From: Streptomyces sp. NBC_01262
GTDB taxonomy: Bacteria; Actinomycetota; Actinomycetes; Streptomycetales; Streptomycetaceae
DNA length: 64,000 nt
Reading direction: 5' to 3'
Assembly (NCBI RefSeq): GCF_036226365.1
Contig: NZ_CP108462.1
Location: forward strand, 4,462,501-4,526,500
A program made the translations under genes and the position numbers. This document shows, in pieces, positions 45,328-53,552 of this stretch. Each line of letters begins with the position of its first letter. Position 1 is the first letter of the stretch. A model generated the notes under the pieces. That model was not told the origin of the DNA. It saw only the letters and a list, made by a program, of their open reading frames with translations, and searched no databases.

Positions 45328-46485
45328 TTACGGGACGGGGTCCAGGAGGGAGTCAAAGGCGGGCGGCAGGTGCTTCCAGGCCGTACGTCCGCCGGTGTAC
45401 TCGGCGTCGGTCAGCAGGCACGAGTCGAGGAGCTCGGCCAGGCCGTCGCGGTCGAGTCCGGGTGAGGTGAAGACGAGGTGCTGGCAGCAGTCCCCGTGCT
45501 CGGGGTGCCAGTCCAGGGCCGCCGCCGCCCTGCGCTGGGGCGGCACCATCTCCCAGGCCGCGTCGGGCAGCGAGGCGAGCCATGGACCGTTGTCCTCGAC
45601 ACACAGCGCGCCGCCCGCGGCGTCCCAGGACAGCAGGGTGTCCGGGCGGTCGGCGAGCCAGAAGCGGCCCCGGCTGCGGGTGGCGGCGCAGGCCAGGTCC
45701 TCCAGCGCCGCATAGAGCCGTTCGGGATGGAAGGGCCGGTGCCGGCGCCACACGAAGGTGCTGATCCCGCACGCGTCTGCTTCCTGCGGCAGCAGCGCGC
45801 AGGCCGGATGCTGCCGGGCTGCGGCTGCCTGGACGTCGAATCCGGCAAAGGCCGCCTCGGCCAGTTCACCGGAGCCGACGGCCACCTGACGAGCCGTCGG
45901 ATGGAGCTGGGCCAGCAGCGCGAGGTCCGCCTCGTCCGCCTCCGGACTCTCCACGACGGCCAGCACCGGGGCGTACTCCAGTTGCCGCGCCCAGGTGTCG
46001 GCCACCGTCCGCCCGTCGGTGGGAGCGGCGGCGAGCCCGGCCTCGGACAGGTCGTCGCCGTTGCTGAGGCAGGGCAGGAGCAGCGCGGGATCGACGGCCG
46101 TCGTCACGCAGGTCAGGTCCAGGATGTCCCCGCCGTGCGCGGCGATGATCTCGGCCATCGGCTGGGGCTCGACGGAGTCCCACAACTCGACGACGGCGAG
46201 CGGGGTCAGGCCGCCCGCGGCGAGCCGTTCCAGCTCCGGGACCAGGTCCTCGCGCAGCGCGCAGCAGGCGCAGTCGTTGACGAGCTCGGTCTCGCCACTG
46301 TCCAGCTCGCCCGAGCTGTCGCGAACGCTGCGCAGGACGGTGCGGCGGTCGGCCGCCGTGGACAGGTCGTGGTGCAGCGCCACACTGCCCGGGACGCTGC
46401 GCAGGAGCCGCTCCACAGCCTCCTTGCGGGCGTCGGAGTGCAGCCCGCCGACGATGACGACGGGCAGCTTCCTGTTCTCCTCCAT
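45328..46485 (-). CDS. COG0523-like protein without P loop
   Basis: The protein has 385 aa, similar in length and C-terminal domain (RHRPFHPERLYAALEDLA) to the intact COG0523 at 43403. CACC with Cys72, Cys74 and Cys75 keeps the metal site. The nucleotide-binding loop, expected as GxxGxGKT, reads VGGLHSDARKEAV, so Walker A is lost, and no NKxD is visible. It may be a metal-binding partner without GTPase activity. Its start overlaps the L31 stop by 1 base, and rpsR follows 22 bases downstream. Confidence 0.85.
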   Translation of the reverse strand: MEENRKLPVVIVGGLHSDARKEAVERLLRSVPGSVALHHDLSTAADRRTVLRSVRDSSGELDSGETELVNDCACCALREDLVPELERLAAGGLTPLAVVELWDSVEPQPMAEIIAAHGGDILDLTCVTTAVDPALLLPCLSNGDDLSEAGLAAAPTDGRTVADTWARQLEYAPVLAVVESPEADEADLALLAQLHPTARQVAVGSGELAEAAFAGFDVQAAAARQHPACALLPQEADACGISTFVWRRHRPFHPERLYAALEDLACAATRSRGRFWLADRPDTLLSWDAAGGALCVEDNGPWLASLPDAAWEMVPPQRRAAAALDWHPEHGDCCQHLVFTSPGLDRDGLAELLDSCLLTDAEYTGGRTAWKHLPPAFDSLLDPVP

Positions 46486-46739
46486 CAGCGGGTCCCGCGC
46501 GGGCCGTAGCGGCGTTCGAAGCGCTCGACGCGTCCGGCGGTGTCCAGCACCCGTGCCGTGCCGGTGTAGAAGGGGTGGCTCGCCGAGGAGATCTCGACGT
46601 CGATGACGGGGTAGGTGTTGCCGTCCTCCCAGACGATCGTCTTCTCACCCTTGGCGGTGGAGCGGGTCAGGAACGCGAAGTCGGCGGCCTTGTCGCGGAA
46701 GACGACAGGTTCGTAGGCGGGGTGGATTCCGGGCTTCAT
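46485..46739 (-). CDS. rpmE: Ribosomal protein L31 type B, zinc-free form
   Basis: The protein has 84 aa. MKPGIHPAYEPVVFRDKAAD and SSASHPFYTG are the L31 type B (RpmE2) signature, and there are no Cys. It replaces zinc-containing L31 at the central protuberance. It lies 12 bases after the L33 gene and overlaps the COG0523-like gene by 1 base (TGATG). Confidence 0.95.
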   Translation of the reverse strand: MKPGIHPAYEPVVFRDKAADFAFLTRSTAKGEKTIVWEDGNTYPVIDVEISSASHPFYTGTARVLDTAGRVERFERRYGPRGTR

Positions 46740-46751
46740 GCAGGGGCCTCC

Positions 46752-46916
46752 TCAGCGTTCTTCGCGGAAGTCGACGTGCCGGCCGGCCACCGGGTCGTAC
46801 TTGCGCAGGGTCAGTCGGTCGGGGTCGTTGCGGCGGTTCTTGCGGGTGACGTACGTGTAGCCGGTCCCCGCCGTGGACCGGAGCTTGATGATCGGGCGCA
46901 GTTCGTTGCGAGCCAT
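46752..46916 (-). CDS. rpmG: Ribosomal protein L33, zinc-free form
   Basis: The protein has 54 aa from ATG 46916. MARNELRPIIKLRSTAGTGY, then TYVTRKNRRNDPDRLTLRKY is L33, without the two CxxC pairs of the zinc form. The start is only 10 bases from the Zur-like palindrome, so the leader is very short. It is the first gene of the minus-strand ribosomal set. Confidence 0.95.
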   Translation of the reverse strand: MARNELRPIIKLRSTAGTGYTYVTRKNRRNDPDRLTLRKYDPVAGRHVDFREER

Positions 46917-46926
46917 GCCCGTGACT

Positions 46927-46955
46927 ATATTGGAAATGACATCCGTTTCCAATAT
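46927..46955. promoter_or_regulatory. Zur-like palindrome between L33 and L28 genes
   Basis: ATATTGGAAA-N9-TTTCCAATAT is a perfect 10-9-10 inverted repeat centred between the divergent rpmG and rpmB genes. The half TGGAAATGA resembles the Zur half-site TGAAAATGA. It is well placed to repress both operons when zinc is present. Confidence 0.75.
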
Positions 46956-46983
46956 GCTCCCTGACAGCGAAGGCAGGTCACCC

Positions 46984-47220
46984 ATGTCCGCCCACTGCCA
47001 ACTGACCGGCGCCAAGCCGGGCTTCGGCAACGCCATCTCCCACTCGCACCGGCGTACGTCCCGCCGCTTCGACCCCAACATCCAGCGCAAGCGCTACTGG
47101 CTGCCCGGCGAAGGCCGCTACGTACGGCTGACCCTGAGCGCCAAGGCGATCAAGACCATCGATGCCATCGGGATCGAGGCCGCCATGGCCCGCATCCGCG
47201 CACGCGGGGTGAAGGCCTGA
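46984..47220 (+). CDS. rpmB: Ribosomal protein L28, zinc-free form
   Basis: The protein has 78 aa from ATG 46984. MSAHCQLTGAKPGFGNAISH, then SHRRTSRRFDPNIQ is L28. The zinc-type CxxC near residue 5 is reduced to a single Cys (CQLT) and the C-terminal pair is absent. It overlaps rpsN by 1 base (TGATG) and is controlled from the palindrome at 46927. Confidence 0.95.
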   Translation: MSAHCQLTGAKPGFGNAISHSHRRTSRRFDPNIQRKRYWLPGEGRYVRLTLSAKAIKTIDAIGIEAAMARIRARGVKA

Positions 47221-47525
47221 TGGCGAAGAAGAGCAAGATCGCGCAGAACGAGAAGCGCAAGGCGACCGTCGAGCGGTACGCCGCCCGCCGCGCGGAACTC
47301 AAGGAGATCATCCGCAGCGCCGCCACCCCCGAGACCGAACGCCAGGCCGCGCTTCAGGAACTGCGCCGCCAGCCGCGCAACGCCAGCGCCACCCGGGTGC
47401 GCAACCGCGACAGCGTGGACGGCCGGCCCCGCGGCCACCTGCGCAAGTTCGGCCTGTCCAGGGTGCGCATGCGCGAGCAGGCCCATGCGGGCTTCCTCCC
47501 CGGGGTGACCAAGTCCTCCTGGTGA
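47220..47525 (+). CDS. rpsN: Ribosomal protein S14, zinc-free long form
   Basis: The protein has 101 aa. MAKKSKIAQNEKRKATVERY starts the long S14 type; RPRGHLRKFGLSRVRMRE ends it. It has no Cys, unlike the short zinc-binding S14Z (61 aa) typical of actinobacteria. It is translated in overlap with rpmB. Confidence 0.95.
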   Translation: MAKKSKIAQNEKRKATVERYAARRAELKEIIRSAATPETERQAALQELRRQPRNASATRVRNRDSVDGRPRGHLRKFGLSRVRMREQAHAGFLPGVTKSSW

Positions 47526-47639
47526 GGCCACACCTCGGGCCGACGTTGAGCCGAACCGGTCAACTCGTCATATCGCACCCACCGTTGGGGGTGAGGTGAT
47601 TTGACAGCCGTCACTCACAACCCGGAAGCTTTACAGAGA

Positions 47640-47654
47640 TGAAATTCATGTTCA
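47640..47654. promoter_or_regulatory. Zur-box-like site before the CooC/MinD-like gene
   Basis: TGAAATTCATGTTCA keeps the outer TGAA...TTCA of the 15-base Zur box and 11-12 of its 15 positions. It ends 21 bases before the start codon. Confidence 0.45.
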
Positions 47655-47675
47655 CCTGAGAGGTGGTGCGCAGCC

Positions 47676-48632
47676 ATGCGTATCGCATTCGTCGGCAAGG
47701 GCGGTAGCGGCAAGACCACGCTCTCGGCCCTGTTCGCCCGGCATCTGGCCCAATCGGCGGCCTCTGTCGTCGCCATCGACGCCGACATCAACCAGCACCT
47801 GGGCAGTGCCCTGGGCCTGGACGAGTACGAGACCTGCTCCATGACGCCGCTCGGGGCGGAGCTGACCGCGATCAAGGAGTACCTGCGCGGCGACAACCCC
47901 CGCATCACCTCGGCCGACGCCATGGTCAAGACGACGCCGGCCGGCCGTGGCTCCCGCCTCCTGCGGCTGCTCGGACCCGACCCCGTACACGCGCGCCACA
48001 TCCATGACGTGGGCGGCGTACGGCTGATGGTGACCGGGAGCTTCGAGGAGGAGGATCTGGGGGTCGCCTGCTACCACTCCAAGCTCGGCGCGGTCGAGCT
48101 GTACCTCAACCACCTCGTCGACGGACCCGGCGAGTACGCCGTGGTCGACATGACCGCGGGCGCGGACTCCTTCGCCTCCGGCCTGTTCACCCGTTTCGAC
48201 CTGACCTTCCTGGTCGCCGAGCCGACCCGCAAGGGCGTCTCGGTCTACCGCCAGTACCGCGAGCACGCCGCCGAGTTCGGCGTCCCGATCGCCGTGGTCG
48301 GCAACAAGGTCACCGGCCCGGACGACGAGGAGTTCCTGCGCGAGCACGTCGGCGACGACCTGCTGACCACCTTCGGGCACTCCGACTGGGTACGCGCCCG
48401 CGAACAGGGCCGCGCCACCGGCGACCTGGAGCCGCAGCACCGCCTCGCCCTGGACCGCCTGCGCGCCGCAGTCGACGCGACGACCAAGGACTGGGACCGC
48501 TTCCAGGCCCAGGCCGTCGAATTCCACCTGCGCAACGCTCGCGCCTGGGCCAACCGCGCCACCGGCCAGGACCTGTCGGACCAGATCGACCCCGACTTCC
48601 AGCACGGGCCCGGTGCCCTCGTCCCCGTCTGA
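47676..48632 (+). CDS. MinD/CooC-like P-loop ATPase
   Basis: The protein has 318 aa. It begins MRIAFVGKGGSGKTTLSALF, the deviant Walker A of the SIMIBI class, with AIDADINQHL (A' motif) and EYAVVDMTAGAD (Walker B). The fold and start resemble CooC, a nickel-insertion ATPase, but no CODH genes are present. It is followed 36 bases later by a SCO5389-family gene; the same pair occurs in S. coelicolor (SCO5388-SCO5389, from memory). Next to zinc genes a metal-handling or maturation role is conceivable. The client is unknown. Confidence 0.8.
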   Translation: MRIAFVGKGGSGKTTLSALFARHLAQSAASVVAIDADINQHLGSALGLDEYETCSMTPLGAELTAIKEYLRGDNPRITSADAMVKTTPAGRGSRLLRLLGPDPVHARHIHDVGGVRLMVTGSFEEEDLGVACYHSKLGAVELYLNHLVDGPGEYAVVDMTAGADSFASGLFTRFDLTFLVAEPTRKGVSVYRQYREHAAEFGVPIAVVGNKVTGPDDEEFLREHVGDDLLTTFGHSDWVRAREQGRATGDLEPQHRLALDRLRAAVDATTKDWDRFQAQAVEFHLRNARAWANRATGQDLSDQIDPDFQHGPGALVPV

Positions 48633-48668
48633 CCTTCTCCGCTTACCGAACCGAATAGGACACCCACC

Positions 48669-49061
48669 ATGTCGTTGGACGTTTCCCCGCAGCTGCTCGC
48701 CCAGGCCGAACAGGGCGATATCCGCGAGGAGGACTTCGTGGCCACCGTCCGCGATTCCCTTCCCTACGCCTACCGGCTCATCGCCGACCTGGCCGGCGAC
48801 CTGCAAGGCAGCGAGCGGGAATTCGCCGACAACCTCACCCCGCCGCCCTCCGAGGCCGACCGCGGCCAGCTGCTGCGCGCCCTGGCCAGCGACTCCATCC
48901 GCGGCAGCCTGGAGCGGCACTTCGGCGTCACGCTGGCGTTCCAGAACTGCCACCGGGTAGCAGCCTTCCGGCCGGGCTCGGAGGGCGGCGAGACGTACGC
49001 GAAGTTCACCTCCGCCCGCTCCCAGATCCTCAATCAGTCACCCGAATTCCGCGACTGCTGA
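48669..49061 (+). CDS. SCO5389-family protein
   Basis: The protein has 130 aa. It contains EEDFVATVRDSLPYAYRLIA and FGVTLAFQNCHRVAAFRPGS, and matches what I remember of the SCO5389 family. It is soluble, with no motif for catalysis. A good ribosome binding site (TAGGACACCCACC) precedes the ATG. It probably works with the ATPase encoded just upstream. Confidence 0.72.
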   Translation: MSLDVSPQLLAQAEQGDIREEDFVATVRDSLPYAYRLIADLAGDLQGSEREFADNLTPPPSEADRGQLLRALASDSIRGSLERHFGVTLAFQNCHRVAAFRPGSEGGETYAKFTSARSQILNQSPEFRDC

Positions 49062-49117
49062 GCCCTGCTCAGAGCCCTGGCAGGAGCAGGAGCAGGACCG
49101 GCCGCAGTCCCCTCGCC

Positions 49118-49216
49118 GATGGGGCTGCGGCCGCCGCCGGCAAGGCCTTCATCGCACTCGTGGAGTCCGCCGAGGGCCATAAGGTCCTTACGGCAGCAGG
49201 CTTCCTCAAGCCGTGA
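49118..49216 (+). pseudogene. 3' remnant of a ModA-like solute-binding protein gene
   Basis: In one frame the bases read DGAAAAAGKAFIALVESAEG and then HKVLTAAGFLKP-stop. This is the typical C-terminus of molybdate/extracellular solute-binding proteins (AGKAFI..VLSAEGQKVL..AGF). There is no start or upstream domain, so only the last 30 or so codons survive. It suggests a deletion or recombination joint inside the island. Confidence 0.6.
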
Positions 49217-49238
49217 AACCCATGGCAGCCCCGGCCCT

Positions 49239-49282
49239 CCCCGCTGGCTCCGCCCGCGCGTACGCGGGCGGAGCCAGCGGGG
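49239..49282. terminator. Very strong perfect hairpin (20-bp stem)
   Basis: CCCCGCTGGCTCCGCCCGCG pairs base for base with 49263-49282 around loop CGTA. It follows the ModA-like remnant by 22 bases and is probably the terminator of that lost gene. There is no T run. Confidence 0.75.
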
Positions 49283-49531
49283 CGCCCTGCCGCCGCCCAC
49301 GCGGTTCGTCAGCGCTGCGAGTAGCGGCGTTCGTCGTCGCAGGCAATGGCCTGGGATTCCCGGCGCGCGCGTGTCTCCGCCCCCTGCCGCTCCCAGAACG
49401 CCCCCTTGGCAAGGATTCCGCAAGGGTCGCGCAAGCCTTCCGTCCGCCGTGCCGGGCATCGGACCCGACGAGAGGTCCATGGAGAAAGCCGGAGTCCGGG
49501 GAAACCCGCAGAGCAGAACAACGGGGGCGCC

Positions 49532-50758
49532 ATGTCGGCGTTGAGCACGACCGCACAGTCGCCGTCGGCCGAGTTACGGGAGTGGCTGACGCTGGTGGAG
49601 CGCAAGAAGGTATTGGCGGTCGTCCACACCGTCACATACGCGAAGCGACTGCTCGACATCCTGTCACTCCTGGAGGCCGACTTCCGGCTCCAGGTGTTGT
49701 TCACCGCACCGCCACACGTCTTCGGCGATGAGGTTCCGCTTTTCCTCCGGCAGCTGGGAAGTCCGTTGCTGCCCTGGAAGGAGGCCACCCGGATGACGTT
49801 CGACCTCGCTCTGGCAGCGGGGCCGCGGGGCGTCGAGAAGCTGAGGGCGCCCCTGATCACCTTGCCCCACGGCGCCAACTACCTCAAACGCCTGCCCGGC
49901 GAGCCGGACGCGTGTGTGGCCGGTCTACGCAGGCGAGACCTGCTGCCCGGCGGCAGGCCGCCGACAGCCATAGTCGTGCCGCACTTCGCGGAACTGCGCG
50001 AACTGGCGCGCCACTGTCCGGAGGCACTCTCACTGGCGCATGTGGTAGGTGATCCCGTACACGACCGGATCGCCGCAAGCCTGCCGCGGCGCGCGGCATA
50101 CCGCCGGGCGCTGGGCCTCGCGGACGGGGAGAAACTGGTGGTCGCCGTGTCCACCTGGGGCCCCAACTCGTTCTTCGGCCGTTTCGAGGCGCTGCTGCCA
50201 CGGCTGATCGGAGAACTGCCTTCAGGTCGATTCCGCACCGCTGTCATGGTTCACCCCAACGTCTGGTCAGGCCATGGTCCGTGGCAGGTCAAGGCGTGGC
50301 TGGAGTGGTGCGGCCGCCAGGGAGTAAGCATCGTGCCACCCGAGGCGGACTGGCGCAGCGTACTGATCGCCGCTGACTACATCATCGGCGACCATGGCTC
50401 AGTCACCCTCTACGGAACGCTCACCGGGGCCCCGATGCTGCTGATCGGCTCGCCTGAGCGGGAGATCAACCCGATGTCCCCCGCCGCCGACCTCGCCGTC
50501 GTCGCACCGGCGCTGTCCCCTGCTCACCCGCTCACCGAGCAGCTGGACTACGCCGAGTCCGAATACCGCCGGGAGGAGTACGCGGCGATCGCGTCGCGCA
50601 TCACCTCCGAGCCCGGCCGTTTCAACCGGAACATGCGGCGGTTGATGTACCGGGTGATGGGGCTGGGCCAGCCTGCCCATGAGCCCCTGACGGTGCCGCT
50701 ACCGGATCCGCCGACTCTGCGCACGTGGGCGCCCGGCCGTGGGGAGGCTTCGGCATGA
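49532..50758 (+). CDS. GT-B-fold protein, CDP-glycerol phosphotransferase-like
   Basis: The protein has 408 aa. The N-terminal half contains LITLPHGANYLKRLPGEPDA; the C-terminal half contains VMVHPNVWSGHGPWQ and DYIIGDHGSVTLYGTLTGAP, in which a His-Gly-Ser on the DHG loop resembles CDP-glycerol glycerophosphotransferases and UDP-GlcNAc 2-epimerase-like GT-B enzymes. No membrane helices. The ATG at 49532 follows GGGGGCGCC. Its stop overlaps the start of the next gene (ATGA). The substrate and pathway are unknown. Confidence 0.65.
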   Translation: MSALSTTAQSPSAELREWLTLVERKKVLAVVHTVTYAKRLLDILSLLEADFRLQVLFTAPPHVFGDEVPLFLRQLGSPLLPWKEATRMTFDLALAAGPRGVEKLRAPLITLPHGANYLKRLPGEPDACVAGLRRRDLLPGGRPPTAIVVPHFAELRELARHCPEALSLAHVVGDPVHDRIAASLPRRAAYRRALGLADGEKLVVAVSTWGPNSFFGRFEALLPRLIGELPSGRFRTAVMVHPNVWSGHGPWQVKAWLEWCGRQGVSIVPPEADWRSVLIAADYIIGDHGSVTLYGTLTGAPMLLIGSPEREINPMSPAADLAVVAPALSPAHPLTEQLDYAESEYRREEYAAIASRITSEPGRFNRNMRRLMYRVMGLGQPAHEPLTVPLPDPPTLRTWAPGRGEASA

Positions 50759-51294
50759 GACGTTCGGCCTGGTGTTTCGTCACCGTCGAGTGGTGGGAGG
50801 AGGCTCCGTCGGACCTGGTATCGGCCCCATCTCTGTGCCTCGGTACAGGCCGAGCCCGGGGCGGCCGTCTTCTGCTGGCCCGCGCCGGTGTCGAGGACGC
50901 CCGTCGGGCGACGGTCCTCGACGAGCACCTCGCTGTGGACGCCGACGCCTGCCGGGACCTCCGCCGGCTGGAGTGCGCCGACGTACTGTACGGAAGCGTC
51001 GCGCGCCCGGCCGCGGAGGCGGTGCGATGGTTGGCGGACGCCAGGGCCGCCGGTCCTGCCTGCCGCCTCGCCGCCACACCGCTGACCGACGGCGGCTGGG
51101 CCGCGGCCGCCGGTACGGACCCGGGCGTCGTGGCCTTGACCTGCCGAGTGCCGCCGGAACAATGGCTCTTCGCATCCTGCCTGCACGCGTGGCTGGTGGC
51201 GGACCTTCCACTGAGCCAGCTGATCGTTGCCCGTCCGCAGGTCAGGATTCTTCCCATGATTCCCTCAGCCGGCGCACGTCGGCGGGGCTCGTAG
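50755..51294 (+). CDS. Hypothetical protein coupled to the GT-B-like gene
   Basis: The protein has 179 aa from ATG 50755 (overlap ATGA). I do not recognise it. It begins MRRSAWCFVTVEWWEEAPSD and has several Trp and Cys but no known motif, signal peptide or membrane helix. Its last 53 bases overlap the 3' end of the convergent NB-ARC gene, which is unusual for unrelated genes. Confidence 0.6.
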   Translation: MRRSAWCFVTVEWWEEAPSDLVSAPSLCLGTGRARGGRLLLARAGVEDARRATVLDEHLAVDADACRDLRRLECADVLYGSVARPAAEAVRWLADARAAGPACRLAATPLTDGGWAAAAGTDPGVVALTCRVPPEQWLFASCLHAWLVADLPLSQLIVARPQVRILPMIPSAGARRRGS

Positions 51295-53368
51295 CCTCGT
51301 ACAGGGCGAGCGCCCGCGCTCGGAAAGCCCCCGCGACTGCCGCGTCACCGCGTTCCCGAGCGCTGTCGCCGAGCATTTCGAGGGCGCGGCCTTGCCAGTA
51401 GGCGGCCCCGGAGGAGGTGAATACCACGAGCGCCTCCTCCATCTCGGCCACACCCGCCGCATGCGCGCCCGCACGGGCACGGGCACGGCCCAGGAAGACA
51501 AGGGCGCGCGCGGCGTCGTGCGGGTCATGGGCAGCCAGCAGTCCGGCGCGGGCTCGCGCGAAGTACTCGATCGCACGGCGGGGATCGTCCTCGCCGAGTG
51601 AGATCTCACCGAGGATGATCCTGGCGAGGGCCACGCCGCGTGGGTAGCCGCACCCCTCCCACATCGTGATGGCCCGGTTCAGACACCGCACGGCCTCCGC
51701 TGTCCGGCCGGCCTCGCGGTGACAGGTGCCGAGGCCCAGCAGCGCCTGCCCCTCGTCCCGTACGTCGCCCGCGTCACGCGCCGCCCGGAGGGACGCCGAA
51801 TACCACTCGGTGGCGTCGGCAGTGCGGCCGGCGGCGCTCAGGCCGATGGCTCCCGAATTGAGCATCTGGCGCTCGGCCTCGGCGTCGCCGTCCCTCCTGG
51901 CCGCACCGAGGCCGATCTCGTGGGCCTCGATCCACAGGCCGTAATGGCGCAGCCGGAGGAACAACGGCCACATGGCGTCCACGAGTTGCCAGGCCGTGGC
52001 GTGCCAGCCACGCTCGGCGGCGGCCCGTAGGACGGCCATCAGGTTTATCCGGTGGGCGTCCAGCCAAGCGAGGGCACCCGGGTCATCGGTGAACGCCGCG
52101 GGCAGGCCGGACGGGTGGGCATAGGTTCGACTGAGGGTGAACTGCGCGGGTGTGAGCCGTTTCTCGGCCTCAGTGGCGGTCTCCAGGTACCAATCGCAGA
52201 CGCGCCGCAGGGCTTCCTCGGAAGCCGAACCGGTCTCGTCCGCAGCCGCGCGGCCCTGCGCGTGGATCTGTACGAGGTCGTGGAAACGGCACGTTCCTGG
52301 GCCGATGTCCTCCAGGAGGTTGGCCTCTACCAGTTCGTCCAGCCGGGCTTCGGCCCACGCCGTCGATCCGGCACAGGCCGCAGCGGCGATCCCCGCGTCG
52401 AAGGTGCGCACCGGCAGTGAGCCAAGCCTGCGGTACAGGAGTGCGGCTCCCTCGCCCAGTACGGCGTACGACGCGTCCAGTGCCATGCCCACCGTCGATT
52501 CTCCCTCGACTTCGAGTGCGGCCAGCCGCCCGGCTTCGCGGGTGAGGGCGTCGGCCAGTGCCTTCACGGGCTGTCCGGGTCTCGATGCCAGTCGCGCGGA
52601 CGCGAGACAGACCGCGAGTGGCAGGCCGGCGCACAGCGCCACCACCCGGCGTGCCTCGTGCGGCTCGTTCGCCACGCGGTCCTCGCCGATCGCACGTCTG
52701 AGCAACTCGACCCCGGCGGCGGGCCCCAGTGCCCCCAGTCTGTGGAACTCCGCTCCGTCCATACGGAGTCCGGTCAGCCTGCGGCGGCTGGTCACGATCG
52801 TGAGACCACCCGGACCTCCTGGCAACAGCGGGCGGACCTGCGCCGCGGTGAAAGCGTTGTCCAGCATCACCGCGATCCGCGCGCCGGCGGTGAAGGACCG
52901 CCACAACGAGGCCTGTTCAGCCGGATCTACGGGCACGGCACCAGCTCCGAGTGCCCGCAGGAACTGGCTCAGAACCTCGCCGGGGCTCGCCGGCCCCCGC
53001 GTCGAGTGCCCACGCAGGTCTGCGTAGAGCTGGCCGTCCGGAAACTCGGAGCCGAGCGAGCGCAGCCATCTGGACACCAACGTGGTCTTGCCGATGCCGG
53101 CCTGGCCGCTCACCACTAACAGCGTCCGCGGCGGTCCGTCCGGTCCGTCTCCGGCGAACAGCCCGTCCAGGGCCGCCAAGTCCTCGCTCCTGCCGGTGAA
53201 GTTGGCGGTCACCGGCAGGAGCTGACGTGGCGACGGCGGCGGTGCGGCGGCCGCCGCCGCGTGCACATGGATGCCGCCGTACACGTCGCGCCCCTGGACC
53301 GTGGGGCCGTCGAGCCGCGCCTGACCGCTGATGGTGTTTCGGTGGGCCCCCTCCTGCGCCTTGTCCAT
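51242..53368 (-). CDS. NB-ARC STAND ATPase with TPR repeats and RHIM-like N-terminus
   Basis: The protein has 708 aa. Residues about 11-36 (NTISGQARLDGPTVQGRD then VYGGIHVH) resemble the amyloid-type signalling motifs found at the N-terminus of actinobacterial NLR-like proteins. The NB-ARC module follows: Walker A GQAGIGKTT (about 88), Walker B AVMLDNA, sensor TIVTSRRRLTGL and GLPLA. From about 440 come TPR-like helical repeats. Proteins of this kind act as signalling switches, in defence or in regulation. It is divergent from the SARP regulator, which has a related NB-ARC. Confidence 0.85.
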   Translation of the reverse strand: MDKAQEGAHRNTISGQARLDGPTVQGRDVYGGIHVHAAAAAAPPPSPRQLLPVTANFTGRSEDLAALDGLFAGDGPDGPPRTLLVVSGQAGIGKTTLVSRWLRSLGSEFPDGQLYADLRGHSTRGPASPGEVLSQFLRALGAGAVPVDPAEQASLWRSFTAGARIAVMLDNAFTAAQVRPLLPGGPGGLTIVTSRRRLTGLRMDGAEFHRLGALGPAAGVELLRRAIGEDRVANEPHEARRVVALCAGLPLAVCLASARLASRPGQPVKALADALTREAGRLAALEVEGESTVGMALDASYAVLGEGAALLYRRLGSLPVRTFDAGIAAAACAGSTAWAEARLDELVEANLLEDIGPGTCRFHDLVQIHAQGRAAADETGSASEEALRRVCDWYLETATEAEKRLTPAQFTLSRTYAHPSGLPAAFTDDPGALAWLDAHRINLMAVLRAAAERGWHATAWQLVDAMWPLFLRLRHYGLWIEAHEIGLGAARRDGDAEAERQMLNSGAIGLSAAGRTADATEWYSASLRAARDAGDVRDEGQALLGLGTCHREAGRTAEAVRCLNRAITMWEGCGYPRGVALARIILGEISLGEDDPRRAIEYFARARAGLLAAHDPHDAARALVFLGRARARAGAHAAGVAEMEEALVVFTSSGAAYWQGRALEMLGDSARERGDAAVAGAFRARALALYEATSPADVRRLRESWEES

Positions 53369-53552
53369 CCATCCGCCCCCGTTATCCGGTTGCCGTTTAC
53401 ACGGACCAGTCCGGTCCTACCCTGGACAGGACCCCGGTGATGCACCCGTACACGGCCGGTGACGCGATTCGGCCAGTGTTACGGAGCCATCTGGCAGCCC
53501 TCACCCCTTTATGTCATGCTCACTGAAAATTGGCGGCCAGCGGGGGGCGCTG

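Larger units (their letters stand above)
49062..49531. other. Gene-poor stretch with a gene remnant and a long hairpin
   Basis: These 470 bases separate the SCO5389-family gene from the GT-B-like gene. They hold the 3' remnant of a solute-binding protein gene (49118-49216) and a 20-bp perfect hairpin (49239-49282). The rest, to 49531, has no convincing gene and includes the leader of the next gene. Confidence 0.6.
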
